From the NCBI RefSeq assembly GCF_000238335.3, contig NZ_AHCB03000010.1:143553-207552 (forward strand): DNA of 64,000 bases, given 5' to 3'. The notes beneath the pieces are model-generated. The model saw only the letters and a list, made by a program, of their open reading frames with translations. It was not told the DNA's origin and did not search any database. The first letter of the stretch is position 1. Each line of letters opens with the position of its first letter. Positions 8,896-18,545 of the stretch are shown here, piece by piece. The stretch comes from Pseudoalteromonas marina (lineage in GTDB: Bacteria; Pseudomonadota; Gammaproteobacteria; Enterobacterales; Alteromonadaceae). A program made the translations under genes and the position numbers.

Positions 8896-9525
8896 ATGAT
8901 GTTCAAATATTTAACGTTAATTATTGTCATGTTATTAACTTGGCAGGTACAAGCGGTTTCTATCACGGTTAACAATAATAAAAACGAGCCTATGGCTAAT
9001 GCCGTGGTGTGGCTGACTTCTGAGGTGCTTTCTAGTGACCCCAGCCAAGCAGATACACTTTATTCTATGGTGCAAAAAGATAGGGAGTTTACGCCGCGCA
9101 TTTTAGTTGTACCACAAAATGCAAAAGTGGAATTTCCAAACGCCGATTCAATTTTGCATCATGTGTATTCGTTTTCTGAGGCAAAAACGTTTGAATTAAA
9201 GTTATATAAGGAACAACCCAAGGCGCCATTAGTGTTTGATCAAACCGGTGTTGTTGAGTTGGGATGTAACATTCATGACTGGATGCTTGGTTATATTGTG
9301 GTTGTTGATAGCCCTATTTTTGATATTACCGATAACAGCGGACATGTAAATTTAACCGTAGAGCCAGGTGAGTACACCCTTAATGTTTGGCATTCAGGGT
9401 TTGGCGATATAAGTCATGTTGAGTCTAAAAAAGTAACCATAGGGCAAGCTCCATTTATATATAAAATTAAACAAGCGATAACTGAGCAGTTTGATTTTGC
9501 TACGGATGAATTTGATGACTATTAA
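8896..9525 (+). CDS. Periplasmic cupredoxin-like protein (methylamine utilization-type annotation)
   Basis: I start at ATG 8896 because it gives a clean signal peptide (MMFKYLTLIIVMLL to VQA); a TTG at 8875 in the same frame has no ribosome site. The mature protein has a cupredoxin fold of the kind often annotated as methylamine utilization protein. Type-1 copper ligands are visible: His in LHHVYSF (H88 or H89) and the Cys-X2-His-X2-Met cluster GCNIHDWM (C124, H127, M130). The C-terminal third (GHVNLTVEPGEYTLNVW) looks like a carboxypeptidase regulatory-like beta domain. The next gene, an outer membrane protein, overlaps its 3' end, and a chemoreceptor follows, so a shared sensing or electron-transfer role is possible. 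No mau genes are near, so methylamine use is not supported. Confidence 0.75.
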   Translation: MMFKYLTLIIVMLLTWQVQAVSITVNNNKNEPMANAVVWLTSEVLSSDPSQADTLYSMVQKDREFTPRILVVPQNAKVEFPNADSILHHVYSFSEAKTFELKLYKEQPKAPLVFDQTGVVELGCNIHDWMLGYIVVVDSPIFDITDNSGHVNLTVEPGEYTLNVWHSGFGDISHVESKKVTIGQAPFIYKIKQAITEQFDFATDEFDDY

Positions 9526-10747
9526 CCACATGCTTAAATGTGCGGTTGTTAGTAGTGTGCTTTTATTTAGCGCGTCAATCAGTGCACAGGTTAAAGGGCT
9601 GCTACAAGTGCGTGCAGTTCAAGGTGATACGCTAAAAAGTTTTCAAGAAGGAGGCACCGGCTTATACCGACACGATGCTAAAAACGATGGGGTTTTATTA
9701 TCGCAAGGTATTATTGACGTGCGCGCCGATTTAGCAACAAGTTGGTCTGCTCATGGGGTGTTAAACGTTAATCAGGACCCTGATGTAGGTTTAGGTTTAA
9801 CACAAGCCTATTTTACATATAAACCATTAACTAGTAGCGCTTATAAGTGGCATGTACGAGTGGGTGGGTTTTATCCGCTAATGTCGTTAGAGAACCCAGA
9901 TATTGGCTGGACATCTCCTTACAACTATACCAATTCAGCAATTAATAGCTGGATAGGTGAAGAGCTTAGAACCGTTGGCGCAGAGGTAACAATAAAACGC
10001 CCCGCTAAACGTTTTAACAGCCCGCATAGTTTTAGTTTAGTGGGTGCAACATTTAAAGGTAACGACCCTACAGGCACGTTACTATCTTGGCGTGGCTTTG
10101 CCATGCACGACAGGCAAACTACATTTAACGAAGGTATTAGGTTTGCACCCGTTGCAGCACTTAGCGAATATGTATTGCGTTGGCAGGCAAATCAGGTTTT
10201 ACCATTTGAAGAAGTTGATGGACGCTTTGGTTATTACCTTGGTGTTCACTGGGATTATTTAAAACAATCACAATTTAGAGTTTATTATTACGACAATAAT
10301 GGCGATCCAACTAAACTGAACATTAGCTCAGGGCAATATGCATGGAATACACGTTTTACCAGTGCTGCATGGTTATATAAATTTAATAATAAAACGCGTT
10401 TTATAACACAGGTACTAAGCGGTAAAACCGAAATGGGGCATAGCAAATTAATAGATAACGACTTTTACAGCCATTATTTAATGCTAAGCCATAAAGAGGG
10501 TCAGCATAGAGTATCGTTGCGGTACGATTACTTTAAAGTAACCGATAACGACACGACGGTATTTGACCCAAATGCAAGCAATGGCGAAGGGGTAACAGCC
10601 TCTTGGCGTTACGCGTTTAGCAAACATGGTCAAATTGGTATTGAAGGCTCAGCACTAAAAAGTTTTGTAGACAATAGAGCTGCAATGGGGCTGCAGCAGC
10701 GAGCTTCGCAGCAGCAAGTAATGATTAACACGCAATGGAAGTTTTAG
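9515..10747 (+). CDS. Putative outer membrane beta-barrel protein
   Basis: I choose ATG 9515, with GGA 9 bases before it, overlapping the previous gene by 11 bases; ATG 9530 (MLKCAVVSS) is equally possible, and the TTG at 9491 is unlikely. A signal peptide ends at SISAQ. The mature part alternates polar and aromatic residues in strands (for example YYLGVHWDYL, FRVYYYDNNGD, HRVSLRYDYFKV) and ends MINTQWKF, with a terminal Phe as in outer membrane barrels. I recognise no named family. It is translationally linked to the cupredoxin-like gene upstream and lies 69 bases before a chemoreceptor gene. It may be a porin-like partner for the copper protein; function is not known. Confidence 0.65.
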   Translation: MTINHMLKCAVVSSVLLFSASISAQVKGLLQVRAVQGDTLKSFQEGGTGLYRHDAKNDGVLLSQGIIDVRADLATSWSAHGVLNVNQDPDVGLGLTQAYFTYKPLTSSAYKWHVRVGGFYPLMSLENPDIGWTSPYNYTNSAINSWIGEELRTVGAEVTIKRPAKRFNSPHSFSLVGATFKGNDPTGTLLSWRGFAMHDRQTTFNEGIRFAPVAALSEYVLRWQANQVLPFEEVDGRFGYYLGVHWDYLKQSQFRVYYYDNNGDPTKLNISSGQYAWNTRFTSAAWLYKFNNKTRFITQVLSGKTEMGHSKLIDNDFYSHYLMLSHKEGQHRVSLRYDYFKVTDNDTTVFDPNASNGEGVTASWRYAFSKHGQIGIEGSALKSFVDNRAAMGLQQRASQQQVMINTQWKF

Positions 10748-10816
10748 GTTTTATCAACCTACTGCAATTTTAGGTTTAATTTGTAAGAGGCGTTTAGGGC
10801 CTTGTAGGGTGATAAA

Positions 10817-12418
10817 ATGAATTTGCATAGTATTCGCGTTAAAGTGTCGTTTCCGATAGTTGTTTTAGGACTTGCCATACTCTCGTTAATTGTGGGGTAT
10901 ACCTATTTAATAACCTTACAAAAAAATGCACTTGATGTGCAGTCTGAAAAATTTATTAAGGCGTTGTCTCTTGCTTTAAACGCAGACCGCGACCTATACC
11001 AAGCTAAAGTGGCCGAATTAAATTTAGTAACTCATTCAAAAAATACAGAAAAGTACCAGGCAGAGCACGAAGAAAATGCAATGCAAGTTACTGATAAAAT
11101 TAATCAGTATTTATCTTTAATGAAAGATTACCCCAGTATAGCTAAAGAGCTAAATGGCTTTGAAAACGACTTTAATGCTTGGCTTGCAGCGTCAAAAAGC
11201 TACATGGCTGATAAAAATAGCCAAGCTAAACAAAAGAATTCAGAGCAAGCATTTGCCACTTTAAGGATTAGGCTTGATAAAGCCGGTGAGCTGGCTGAAA
11301 AAACCTCGGAGCAAGAAATCATCACGCTTTCATCCAATATCATTTCAACAAAAATGATGATGCTGACAGTGGTTGCTATTATTTTAATTGCAGCGAGTTG
11401 GTTTAGTTACAGTGTGCCTAAACAACTTACTCGCCAAATTAATTATGTAACTAAGCGAATTAGTGATATTGCCTCAGGAGATGGCGATTTAACTGGCCGA
11501 ATACAAGTAACGTCTAAAGATGAGTTTTCTGACTTAGCCACCGAATTTAATACTTTTTTAGATAACTTACAGCAATTAATACGCGATATATTAGAGCAAT
11601 CTAAAGAGTTAAATGGTTTAGGTGTTGAGCTTAGCAAAGTGGCTACCCAAAATAACAGTGTAAACCAAGCCTTGGGACAAGCGTCGGAATCTATTGTAAG
11701 CGCAGTACATGAAATGAGCACTGCTAGCAAGGAGGTTGCAGGGGTTGCACAGCAGTCATCAAGCGAAGCCGATAATTCGTTAAAACTAGCGCAACAAGGG
11801 CTTAGTGCGGTGGCTAATTCTAGTTCGCGAATTACCTCTCTCTCTAGCAACATGGAGCAAGCTATGGCGCGCTCTACTGAGCTGCAACAAAGCTCTGACA
11901 ACATCGCAAAAGTCCTTGAGGTGATTCGTGCCATAGCAGAACAAACAAACTTATTAGCACTTAATGCAGCAATAGAGGCGGCACGTGCTGGCGAATACGG
12001 GCGAGGCTTTGCGGTTGTGGCTGACGAAGTAAGAACGCTTGCTACGCGCACACAAGATAGTACCAACGATATTCAACAAATGATTGAGTTGTTTGCATCG
12101 AGTGTATCGCAGTCGATTAATGCCATAGGTGAGAGTAAGCAATTTGCAGATGATGCTGTGGAGTCGTTTTCGCAAACTAACGATATACTCAATGCTATGC
12201 AAAGTTCATCTACTAAAGTAAACGATATGGCTATGCAAACTGCGCAAGCTACCGAAGAGCAAACAACGGTTTCTGATGAAATAAGCCATAACTTATCATC
12301 ACTTAACGATCAAACCTTAGAGGGTGGGTCGCTTGCGCGCACAACGCAAGATGTATCAAATAAAATGGAGCAGTTAACAGACGAGCTAAATCGATTAGTT
12401 AACCGGTTTAAGGTTTAA
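10817..12418 (+). CDS. Methyl-accepting chemotaxis protein
   Basis: A 533-residue chemoreceptor. A first membrane helix (about 11-31) and a second (about 178-198) enclose a periplasmic helical sensor domain of about 145 residues. A HAMP domain (about 200-255, with [10 protein letters not shown] and [11 protein letters not shown]) and a cytoplasmic signalling domain follow. The hairpin tip is the invariant [20 protein letters not shown], then [12 protein letters not shown]. It would signal to CheA/CheW at the inner membrane; no che genes are in the window. It lacks a C-terminal CheR-binding pentapeptide, ending NRLVNRFKV. It stands third after the cupredoxin-like and outer membrane genes, suggesting it senses something they handle. 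The ligand cannot be read from the sequence. Confidence 0.93.
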   Translation: MNLHSIRVKVSFPIVVLGLAILSLIVGYTYLITLQKNALDVQSEKFIKALSLALNADRDLYQAKVAELNLVTHSKNTEKYQAEHEENAMQVTDKINQYLSLMKDYPSIAKELNGFENDFNAWLAASKSYMADKNSQAKQKNSEQAFATLRIRLDKAGELAEKTSEQEIITLSSNIISTKMMMLTVVAIILIAASWFSYSVPKQLTRQINYVTKRISDIASGDGDLTGRIQVTSKDEFSDLATEFNTFLDNLQQLIRDILEQSKELNGLGVELSKVATQNNSVNQALGQASESIVSAVHEMSTASKEVAGVAQQSSSEADNSLKLAQQGLSAVANSSSRITSLSSNMEQAMARSTELQQSSDNIAKVLEVIRAIAEQTNLLALNAAIEAARAGEYGRGFAVVADEVRTLATRTQDSTNDIQQMIELFASSVSQSINAIGESKQFADDAVESFSQTNDILNAMQSSSTKVNDMAMQTAQATEEQTTVSDEISHNLSSLNDQTLEGGSLARTTQDVSNKMEQLTDELNRLVNRFKV

Positions 12419-12426
12419 CGTAACAA

Positions 12427-12452
12427 AAAGGGAGCGTGTAGAGCTCCCTTTG
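12427..12452. terminator. Bidirectional terminator between chemoreceptor and speE
   Basis: AAAGGGAGC and GCTCCCTTT form a 9-base stem with a 7-base loop. On the minus strand the stem is followed by TTTTTG, serving speE; on the plus strand the T run is short, so it is weaker for the chemoreceptor gene. Confidence 0.75.
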
Positions 12453-12469
12453 TAGAATATTAACACTTA

Positions 12470-13333
12470 TTATTTTTTATCAAACGCGCGTTTCATAAAG
12501 TTAGGTGTTGCTAAAGCGCCATGGTGAATACCACTGTTGTAGTATTCACTTTGCGTTGCAACGTGTGCTGCGCCGTCTTCTCTAAAACCATTAAATGCTT
12601 CAGACTTACGAGCAAGTGTTACCGACCATAAACCACTTGGGTAAATAGGCTGAGGGAATGGCAATGTTTGTAAATCGTTAAAACCCACGCTTAACATCGC
12701 TTCACGCATTTCAACCAGTAGTGGCATATGCATAAGTGGCGATTCGCTTTGTTGCACTAAAATACCGCCAGGGCGAAGTGCGTTTAAGCAGCTAGTGTAA
12801 AATGCATGGTTAAATAAACCTTCACCTGGGCCTACTGGGTCGGTGCCATCAACAATAACAACGTCGATAGACTCGCCAGCTGCTTCGCGCATGTACTTAA
12901 TGCCATCGTCAAACATAACTGTAGCGCGTGCATCGTTATTAGACTCGCATAGCTCTGGGAAATATTTTAACGACATTTGCGTGACTACTTCGTCTATGTC
13001 AATTTGCGTTACGCTTTCTACGCCAGGGTGTTTTAATACTTCACGTAACGTGCCGCAGTCGCCGCCGCCAATAATAACCACATTTTTAGGATTTGGGTGT
13101 GCTAAAAGTGCAGGGTGGCTGATCATTTCATGATAAAAAAAGTTTTCGCGGGTTGATACCATGGTACAACCGTCGATGATCATTAAATTACCAAAGTCTG
13201 TGGTTTCGAACATTTCTACTTTTTGAAAAGGAGACTGTTTTTCATCTAACTTTTTGTTAATGCGTAATGAAAATGCGCTGCCGTCGCGGTCGCTAATTTC
13301 AGTAAACCACTTACTTTGATCTAAGTTTGCCAT
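12470..13333 (-). CDS. speE: Spermidine synthase (polyamine aminopropyltransferase)
   Basis: It transfers the aminopropyl group of decarboxylated S-adenosylmethionine to putrescine in the cytoplasm. The nucleotide-binding motif VVIIGGGDCGTLRE has Cys where most family members have a second Gly (GGGDGG). The catalytic-site stretch VDGTDPVGPGEGLF and the C-terminal PIYPSGLWS are typical. I start at ATG 13333 (MANLDQSKW); the frame extends 14 codons upstream to a TTG, but those residues are not family-like. With 287 residues it has the usual length. It is divergent from speA across about 200 bases, so the two share a control region; speD and speB are not in the window. Confidence 0.94.
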   Translation of the reverse strand: MANLDQSKWFTEISDRDGSAFSLRINKKLDEKQSPFQKVEMFETTDFGNLMIIDGCTMVSTRENFFYHEMISHPALLAHPNPKNVVIIGGGDCGTLREVLKHPGVESVTQIDIDEVVTQMSLKYFPELCESNNDARATVMFDDGIKYMREAAGESIDVVIVDGTDPVGPGEGLFNHAFYTSCLNALRPGGILVQQSESPLMHMPLLVEMREAMLSVGFNDLQTLPFPQPIYPSGLWSVTLARKSEAFNGFREDGAAHVATQSEYYNSGIHHGALATPNFMKRAFDKK

Positions 13334-13530
13334 AGTTGCTGATACACTTTTTAGGTTAAGGTAAAAAAAGGGCAATTCTGCCAGTGCTTGGCGGTTTGCT
13401 CAATGACATTTTAACTGATTTAGCGAATAAAGTTAGTGAGGAGTGAGTGAAAGTTCAATTTTTGTTAGCCTAGGGGATAGCGACGTATTAAAATGCGCCT
13501 TTATACCTAATTGACTAAAGAAGAGTTGCC

Positions 13531-15411
13531 ATGACCTGGGGTTTAGAAACAGCACGTGCTACTTATAATGTTGCTCATTGGAGTGATGGCTATTTTGATA
13601 TCAATGCACAAGGCGAATTGGTTGCCTACCCCGACGGCGATCAAAGTAAAGCCGCAATCTCTTTAACAGACTTAACAGAGCAATTTAAACAGCAAGGGCT
13701 AACATTGCCTGTTTTAGTGCGCTTTACCGACATTTTAAAAAATCGTGTAGATACGCTTACTAATGCTTTTACTAAAGCGCGCAGTAGCCGCGAATATAAT
13801 GGCAAATACACCTGTGTTTATCCTATTAAAGTAAATCAGCAGCGCTCTGTGGTGAGTAAGTTATTGGCGCACCCAAGTGGTTTAGTTGGTCTTGAAGCGG
13901 GTTCAAAACCTGAGCTAATGGCTATTTTAGGTGTGGCAAAAGAGCCAATTACCATTGTATGTAACGGCTACAAAGACAGCGAATTTTTACGTTTAGCGTG
14001 CATTGGTCAGGCCATGGGGCACAGCGTAAAAATAGTGGTCGAAAAGCTATCAGAGCTAACCACCTTACTTGAAGAAATAGATAACTTAGGCATAGAGCCT
14101 GCAATTGGTATTCGCATACGCTTAAATTCGGTGGGTAAAGGTAAGTGGCAAAATACCGGTGGCGAAAAAGGTAAGTTTGGTTTAACTGCAGGGCAAGTAT
14201 TAAGTGCAGTAGAAGTACTTAAAAAACACAATAAATTACACTTAATGCAAATGGTGCATTTTCATATTGGCTCTCAAATTGCCAATATTCGTGATATACA
14301 CCGCGCACTTCGTGAGTGTGCGCGTCACTTTGCAGAGTTAACGCAACTAGGCGTACCACTGAATACGGTTGATGTAGGTGGCGGTTTAGGCGTTGATTAT
14401 GAAGGGTCGGGCTCTCGCAGTGCGTGCTCAATGAACTACACAGTGGAAGAGTACGCCCGTAACGTAGTCAATGCGTTTGCGGAAGTTTGCGACCAACACG
14501 ATTTAACCCATCCAGCTATTATTACCGAGTCAGGCCGTGCTTTAACCGCCCATCATGCGGTACTCATTACCGATGTGATTGACGTTGAAAAAGCACCTAA
14601 TCATTTAAACCCTGAACCACCGCTTGAAAACAGCGTGTTAGTGCTTGATGAAATGTGGCAATGTTTACAGCGTTTGAATCCGCGTATGGCGCTCGAAATT
14701 TATCACGACGCGATGCACTTATTTAGCGAAGCACACGATCAGTACGTACACGGTTTAGTAAGCATGCTAGAGTGGGCGAAAATAGAGCAGCTTTATTTTA
14801 CTATTTTACACCGCGTGCGTGCGTCGCTTAGTAATAACGCCCGCGCACACCGAGAAGTACTCGACGATCTAAATGAAAAATTAGCCGATAAACTGTTTGT
14901 TAATTTTTCACTGTTTCAGTCGTTACCTGATGTGTGGGGCATACAGCAGTTGTTTCCGGTTATGCCAATCGAAAACTTAACGCAACCGCTTACTCAGCGC
15001 GCCATTATTCAAGATATTACTTGTGACTCGGATGGGCAAATTCGCGAATACGTTGAAGGTGCAGGTATTGAAACCAGCTTGCCAATTCCTGAATATAAGC
15101 ATGGCGAACAATACCACCTTGCTATGTTTATGGTGGGCGCGTATCAAGAAATATTAGGCGATTTACATAACCTATTTGGTGATACCGATTCAGTGCATGT
15201 TGAGCTAAACGACGACGGCTATGTATTAACCAATGCCATAAAAGGTGATAGCGTTAAGGATGTATTAAAGTTTGTTGATTACGATAGCGCTATTTTAGCC
15301 GAAAATTTTGCTTATCAAATTAATAAACTAGATGCCTCAGAGCAGTGTAAAGCGGGTTATTTAGCCGAGCTCAATGCGGGCCTTGAAGGTTATACCTATT
15401 TTGAAGATTAA
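13531..15411 (+). CDS. speA: Biosynthetic arginine decarboxylase
   Basis: A PLP enzyme that converts arginine to agmatine, the first step of the agmatine route to putrescine. Of 626 residues, about 70-330 form the alanine-racemase-like barrel, with the PLP lysine in YPIKVNQQ (about residue 95), HFHIGSQ, and VDVGGGLGVDYEG for phosphate binding. The second domain carries ITESGRALTAHHAV and later FSLFQSLPDVWGI. This size and the inserted helical region mark the SpeA type rather than ornithine or diaminopimelate decarboxylases. AAGAAGAG precedes ATG. It is divergent from speE, which uses the putrescine made further along the pathway. Confidence 0.96.
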   Translation: MTWGLETARATYNVAHWSDGYFDINAQGELVAYPDGDQSKAAISLTDLTEQFKQQGLTLPVLVRFTDILKNRVDTLTNAFTKARSSREYNGKYTCVYPIKVNQQRSVVSKLLAHPSGLVGLEAGSKPELMAILGVAKEPITIVCNGYKDSEFLRLACIGQAMGHSVKIVVEKLSELTTLLEEIDNLGIEPAIGIRIRLNSVGKGKWQNTGGEKGKFGLTAGQVLSAVEVLKKHNKLHLMQMVHFHIGSQIANIRDIHRALRECARHFAELTQLGVPLNTVDVGGGLGVDYEGSGSRSACSMNYTVEEYARNVVNAFAEVCDQHDLTHPAIITESGRALTAHHAVLITDVIDVEKAPNHLNPEPPLENSVLVLDEMWQCLQRLNPRMALEIYHDAMHLFSEAHDQYVHGLVSMLEWAKIEQLYFTILHRVRASLSNNARAHREVLDDLNEKLADKLFVNFSLFQSLPDVWGIQQLFPVMPIENLTQPLTQRAIIQDITCDSDGQIREYVEGAGIETSLPIPEYKHGEQYHLAMFMVGAYQEILGDLHNLFGDTDSVHVELNDDGYVLTNAIKGDSVKDVLKFVDYDSAILAENFAYQINKLDASEQCKAGYLAELNAGLEGYTYFED

Positions 15412-15468
15412 TTTTTAAGTATAAATGCGCAGTGTTTGCTGCTGCGCACCGGTAAAGGAATAGAAGTA

Positions 15469-16353
15469 ATGTCAGTTATTCGTAGTGTTTTTAGTCTTAT
15501 TTTTTATGCATTAAACACACTTTTTTGGTTTATACCTATTTTTATATGTGGCTTGTTAAAGCTTATTCCTATTAAACCATTACAAAAGTTATTGAGCTGG
15601 ATTGCTAAACAGTGCGCCACTATTTGGGTGTCGTTTAATACCTTAAACCAGCGGCTGTTTACACCAACAAAACTTAACGTGACGGGCTTGGATTCTCTGA
15701 AACTAAAAGATTGGTATTTGGTGATTGCCAATCATCAAAGCTGGGTAGACATTTTAGTATTACAGCGTGTATTTAATCGCAAAATTCCGTTTTTAAATTT
15801 CTTTTTAAAGAAAGAGCTTATTTATGTGCCTATTTTGGGCTTATGTTGGTGGGCGCTCGACTTTCCATTTATGACGCGCACGAGTAAAAGCCAGCTTAAA
15901 AAGAACCCTAAATTACGTGGCAAAGACTTAGAAACAACACGTAAAGCCTGCGAAAAATTTAAAGAAATGCCTGTAACGGTAGTTAACTTTGTTGAAGGTA
16001 CGCGCTTTACACAAAGTAAACATGCAAAACAGCAAAGCCCATTTCCGCATTTATTAAAACCAAAAGCCGGTGGCATTGCCTTTGTTATGCAAGCAATGGG
16101 TGAGCAAATTTCTCAAGTGGTGAATGTTACTTTGCATTACCCTGACGGTATTCCTACGTTTATGGACTTTGCTGGTGGGAAAGTAAAAAATATTAATATA
16201 CACGTGGATGTCATGCCAGTAAGTGACGAGCTAATTGGTGATTACACGGGTGATTCTGAATTTAGAGTTCGTTTTCAAAGCGAGTTAAATCGTTTATGGG
16301 AAGAAAAAGAACAAACGTTGCAATCACTTGACGGTCCAATAAGTACAAAATAA
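15469..16353 (+). CDS. PlsC-type acyltransferase, first of a tandem pair
   Basis: A membrane-bound 1-acyl-glycerol-phosphate acyltransferase family member, like E. coli YihG. Start at ATG 15469 (MSVIRSVF), with AAAGGA upstream; the TTG at 15436 is not favoured. The N-terminus has hydrophobic segments (about 5-45). The catalytic HX4D motif is in NHQSWVDI, and the acceptor-binding motif is VEGTRFT. The C-terminus is a soluble domain. It is 18 bases from the next gene, a paralogue with the same motifs, and the two probably form an operon with the MscS gene. The likely role is lysophospholipid acylation at the inner membrane; chain preference cannot be inferred. Confidence 0.88.
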   Translation: MSVIRSVFSLIFYALNTLFWFIPIFICGLLKLIPIKPLQKLLSWIAKQCATIWVSFNTLNQRLFTPTKLNVTGLDSLKLKDWYLVIANHQSWVDILVLQRVFNRKIPFLNFFLKKELIYVPILGLCWWALDFPFMTRTSKSQLKKNPKLRGKDLETTRKACEKFKEMPVTVVNFVEGTRFTQSKHAKQQSPFPHLLKPKAGGIAFVMQAMGEQISQVVNVTLHYPDGIPTFMDFAGGKVKNINIHVDVMPVSDELIGDYTGDSEFRVRFQSELNRLWEEKEQTLQSLDGPISTK

Positions 16354-16371
16354 CACGGTGAGCTTACAGTT

Positions 16372-17292
16372 ATGCTAAAAAAATGGTTACCAAATTGGCT
16401 AAACGGCCTAATTGTAGGCTGCGTATTATTTACTAACCTTATAATTTTTGGCGTGTTGGTATTACTTTTAGGATTAGTGAAACTATTACTGCCTATTCAT
16501 GCTGTTAATCGTTTATTACATAGCGCTTATCGGGGATGGTGTAATGGTAATCGATTGGGTTTATGGCTAGGCTGCCCAGACATTAAAATTGATGTGAAAG
16601 GTGATTTAAATTCAAAAAGTTGGTACTTACTAATTTGCAACCATATGAGTTGGTTAGATATTACGGTGCTTAGTTCGATGCATGCGTTACCCGCTCCTAA
16701 GTTTTTTTTGAAAGATGACTTAAAGTATGTGCCATTTATTGGCACAGGTGCGTGGGCGATGGGAATGCCATTTATGAAACGTGTAAGCAAAGCGCAAATA
16801 GCTCAAAACCCAAAGCTTAAAGGGTTAGACATAGAGCGTACCAAAAACAGCTGTCGTAACTTTCGTAACCATCCAACAACTATTATCAACTTTGTTGAAG
16901 GAACGCGTTATACACCCGCTAAACACGCACAACAGCAAAGCCCGTTTAAGCATTTACTAAAACCAAAAGCAGGTGGAATTGCATTTGCACTTGAGGTACT
17001 TGGAACCCAGTTTGATGCTATGTTAAATACCAGTTTGGTCTATAGCGGTAAGTCAGATCATGTGTGCCGCAACTTATTAAAAGGTGAGCTAGACTCTATT
17101 CACGTATCAATTGATGTAATGGCTATTACCGACACTATGTTAGGTAGTTACCAAACAGATGAAGCGTTCAAAGCTAACTTTCAACAGTATGTGAACGACT
17201 TATGGGTTGCAAAAGATAAGCAATTGGCAGGTATTTATGCTCAGCAAGCTATGCCAGATGCACAAATTAGTAAGGAAGCCAAAACACTATGA
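16372..17292 (+). CDS. PlsC-type acyltransferase, second of a tandem pair
   Basis: A paralogue of the preceding gene with the same layout: hydrophobic N-terminus (about 10-45), HX4D motif in NHMSWLDI, and VEGTRYT followed by KHAQQQSPFKHLLKPKAGG, which is almost the same as in its neighbour. The two differ widely elsewhere, so the duplication is old. The stop codon overlaps the ATG of the MscS gene by four bases (ATGA), which implies coupled translation. Function is as for the neighbour: transfer of an acyl chain to a lysophospholipid at the inner membrane. Which of the two is the YihG-type housekeeping copy cannot be decided here. Confidence 0.88.
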   Translation: MLKKWLPNWLNGLIVGCVLFTNLIIFGVLVLLLGLVKLLLPIHAVNRLLHSAYRGWCNGNRLGLWLGCPDIKIDVKGDLNSKSWYLLICNHMSWLDITVLSSMHALPAPKFFLKDDLKYVPFIGTGAWAMGMPFMKRVSKAQIAQNPKLKGLDIERTKNSCRNFRNHPTTIINFVEGTRYTPAKHAQQQSPFKHLLKPKAGGIAFALEVLGTQFDAMLNTSLVYSGKSDHVCRNLLKGELDSIHVSIDVMAITDTMLGSYQTDEAFKANFQQYVNDLWVAKDKQLAGIYAQQAMPDAQISKEAKTL

Positions 17293-18545
17293 CCAACACC
17301 CATATACAAGAGCTAATTGCCCCTTGGTTTGAAAACGTCCCCGACGCTGCTTTTTTTAGTGCACTAACGGCTACCGCCATTGGCATTTGTTCGTTATTTG
17401 TTGTGTATTTATTTACTCGCAGGCTTATGCTGCCAGGTATTCAAAAGGTGGTTACTAAGTTATCGCCTGAGCGTATTGGCGCGCTTTCTCCAATGTTAAC
17501 TAAGCTTAATAAGCGTATTGCTGGGCTACTGTGTTGTGTACTGTTTTTAGCCACCTTCGACAGTTTTTATCCGGTTGGTGAGTTAGCGGCTGAAATACTT
17601 AAAACCATAGGCCAAGCTTTATTAATTATTTATACCGGTTTTATTATCAGCAGTATTGTAAGTCTTGCGGCTGCTATTTATAACCAATTAGACTTTGCTC
17701 GAGAAGTCCCCATTCAGGGCCTTGTGCAAGTTGTAAAACTAATTACCTTTATTGTTTGTGGCATTTTAATTGTTAGTATTGTGCTTGAAAAATCACCGAC
17801 GTATATTCTTTCGGGTTTTGGTGCGATTGCCGCCGTCACTTTATTAGTATTTAAAGATACGATTTTAGGGTTTGTTGCCAGTATTCAAATTGCGGCTAAC
17901 CGATTAGTAACTTATGGCGATTGGATCCAAGTTGATAATTATGGCGCCGATGGTGAGGTAATAGACTTAGGCTTAAATACGGTAAAAGTACGTAACTGGG
18001 ATAACACTATTACGACTATTCCTACGTACATGCTGGTGGCAGGCTCGTTTAAAAACTGGCGTGGTATGCAGGAGTCGGGTGGAAGGCGTATTAAGCGCTC
18101 GCTAAATATTGATATGAACAGCATTTGCCTAGTAAACGACGAGTTTAGAGCGCAAATAGACGCCGCTATTCCGCTGCACGAGTATATTCGTGTATCGGCA
18201 TTGCCAGAGCCTGTGTCTAACTTAGGACTGTTTCGTCGTTATGCCGAAGGGTATTTAAAGCAGCATAGTAAAATAAACTCTTCGCTTACTTTAATGGTGC
18301 GGGAGCTTCAACCTTTAAACCACGGTTTACCTATTGAGTTTTACTGCTTTAGTGAAGATAAGCGCTGGATTTCTTACGAACATTTGCAAGCCGAAATAAT
18401 GGATCACTTACTTGCCGTGCTGCCTATTTTTGGATTACGTGCTTATCAAAGTGTGAGTGGGCAGTTAAGCCCACCAACCAATGCAGGGCAAACTGAAAAA
18501 CCCAGTATTAAAGTGCCCAATAATGTTGTGCAAGACCCACACTAA
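17289..18545 (+). CDS. Small-conductance mechanosensitive channel, YbdG-like MscS family
   Basis: A 418-residue MscS-family channel with about five membrane helices (near 20-45, 75-95, 105-132, 145-167, 172-201). The pore helix is followed by the MscS core FGAIAAVTLLVFKDTILGF and the beta domain GDWIQVDNYGADGEVIDL. The stretch VRNWDNTITTIPTY and the insertion GRRIKRS match the YbdG branch rather than short MscS. It would open under membrane tension to release solutes. Its ATG overlaps the end of the second acyltransferase, so membrane lipid acylation and tension sensing are co-expressed. The last 38 bases overlap the convergent chromate-type transporter. Confidence 0.92.
   Translation: MTNTHIQELIAPWFENVPDAAFFSALTATAIGICSLFVVYLFTRRLMLPGIQKVVTKLSPERIGALSPMLTKLNKRIAGLLCCVLFLATFDSFYPVGELAAEILKTIGQALLIIYTGFIISSIVSLAAAIYNQLDFAREVPIQGLVQVVKLITFIVCGILIVSIVLEKSPTYILSGFGAIAAVTLLVFKDTILGFVASIQIAANRLVTYGDWIQVDNYGADGEVIDLGLNTVKVRNWDNTITTIPTYMLVAGSFKNWRGMQESGGRRIKRSLNIDMNSICLVNDEFRAQIDAAIPLHEYIRVSALPEPVSNLGLFRRYAEGYLKQHSKINSSLTLMVRELQPLNHGLPIEFYCFSEDKRWISYEHLQAEIMDHLLAVLPIFGLRAYQSVSGQLSPPTNAGQTEKPSIKVPNNVVQDPH

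Noticed and set aside
8896..9525. A methylamine utilization role
   Set aside because: Only the cupredoxin fold is visible; no other mau genes or methylamine dehydrogenase parts are near.
11443..12066. 207-codon minus-strand open frame inside the chemoreceptor gene
   Set aside because: It is an antisense shadow of the strongly conserved signalling domain, with Ser/Cys/Ala-rich translation and no ribosome site.
12470..13375. Longer spermidine synthase with a 14-residue N-terminal extension
   Set aside because: The extension starts at TTG, has no ribosome site and is not family-like; MANLDQSKW at 13333 is the likely start.
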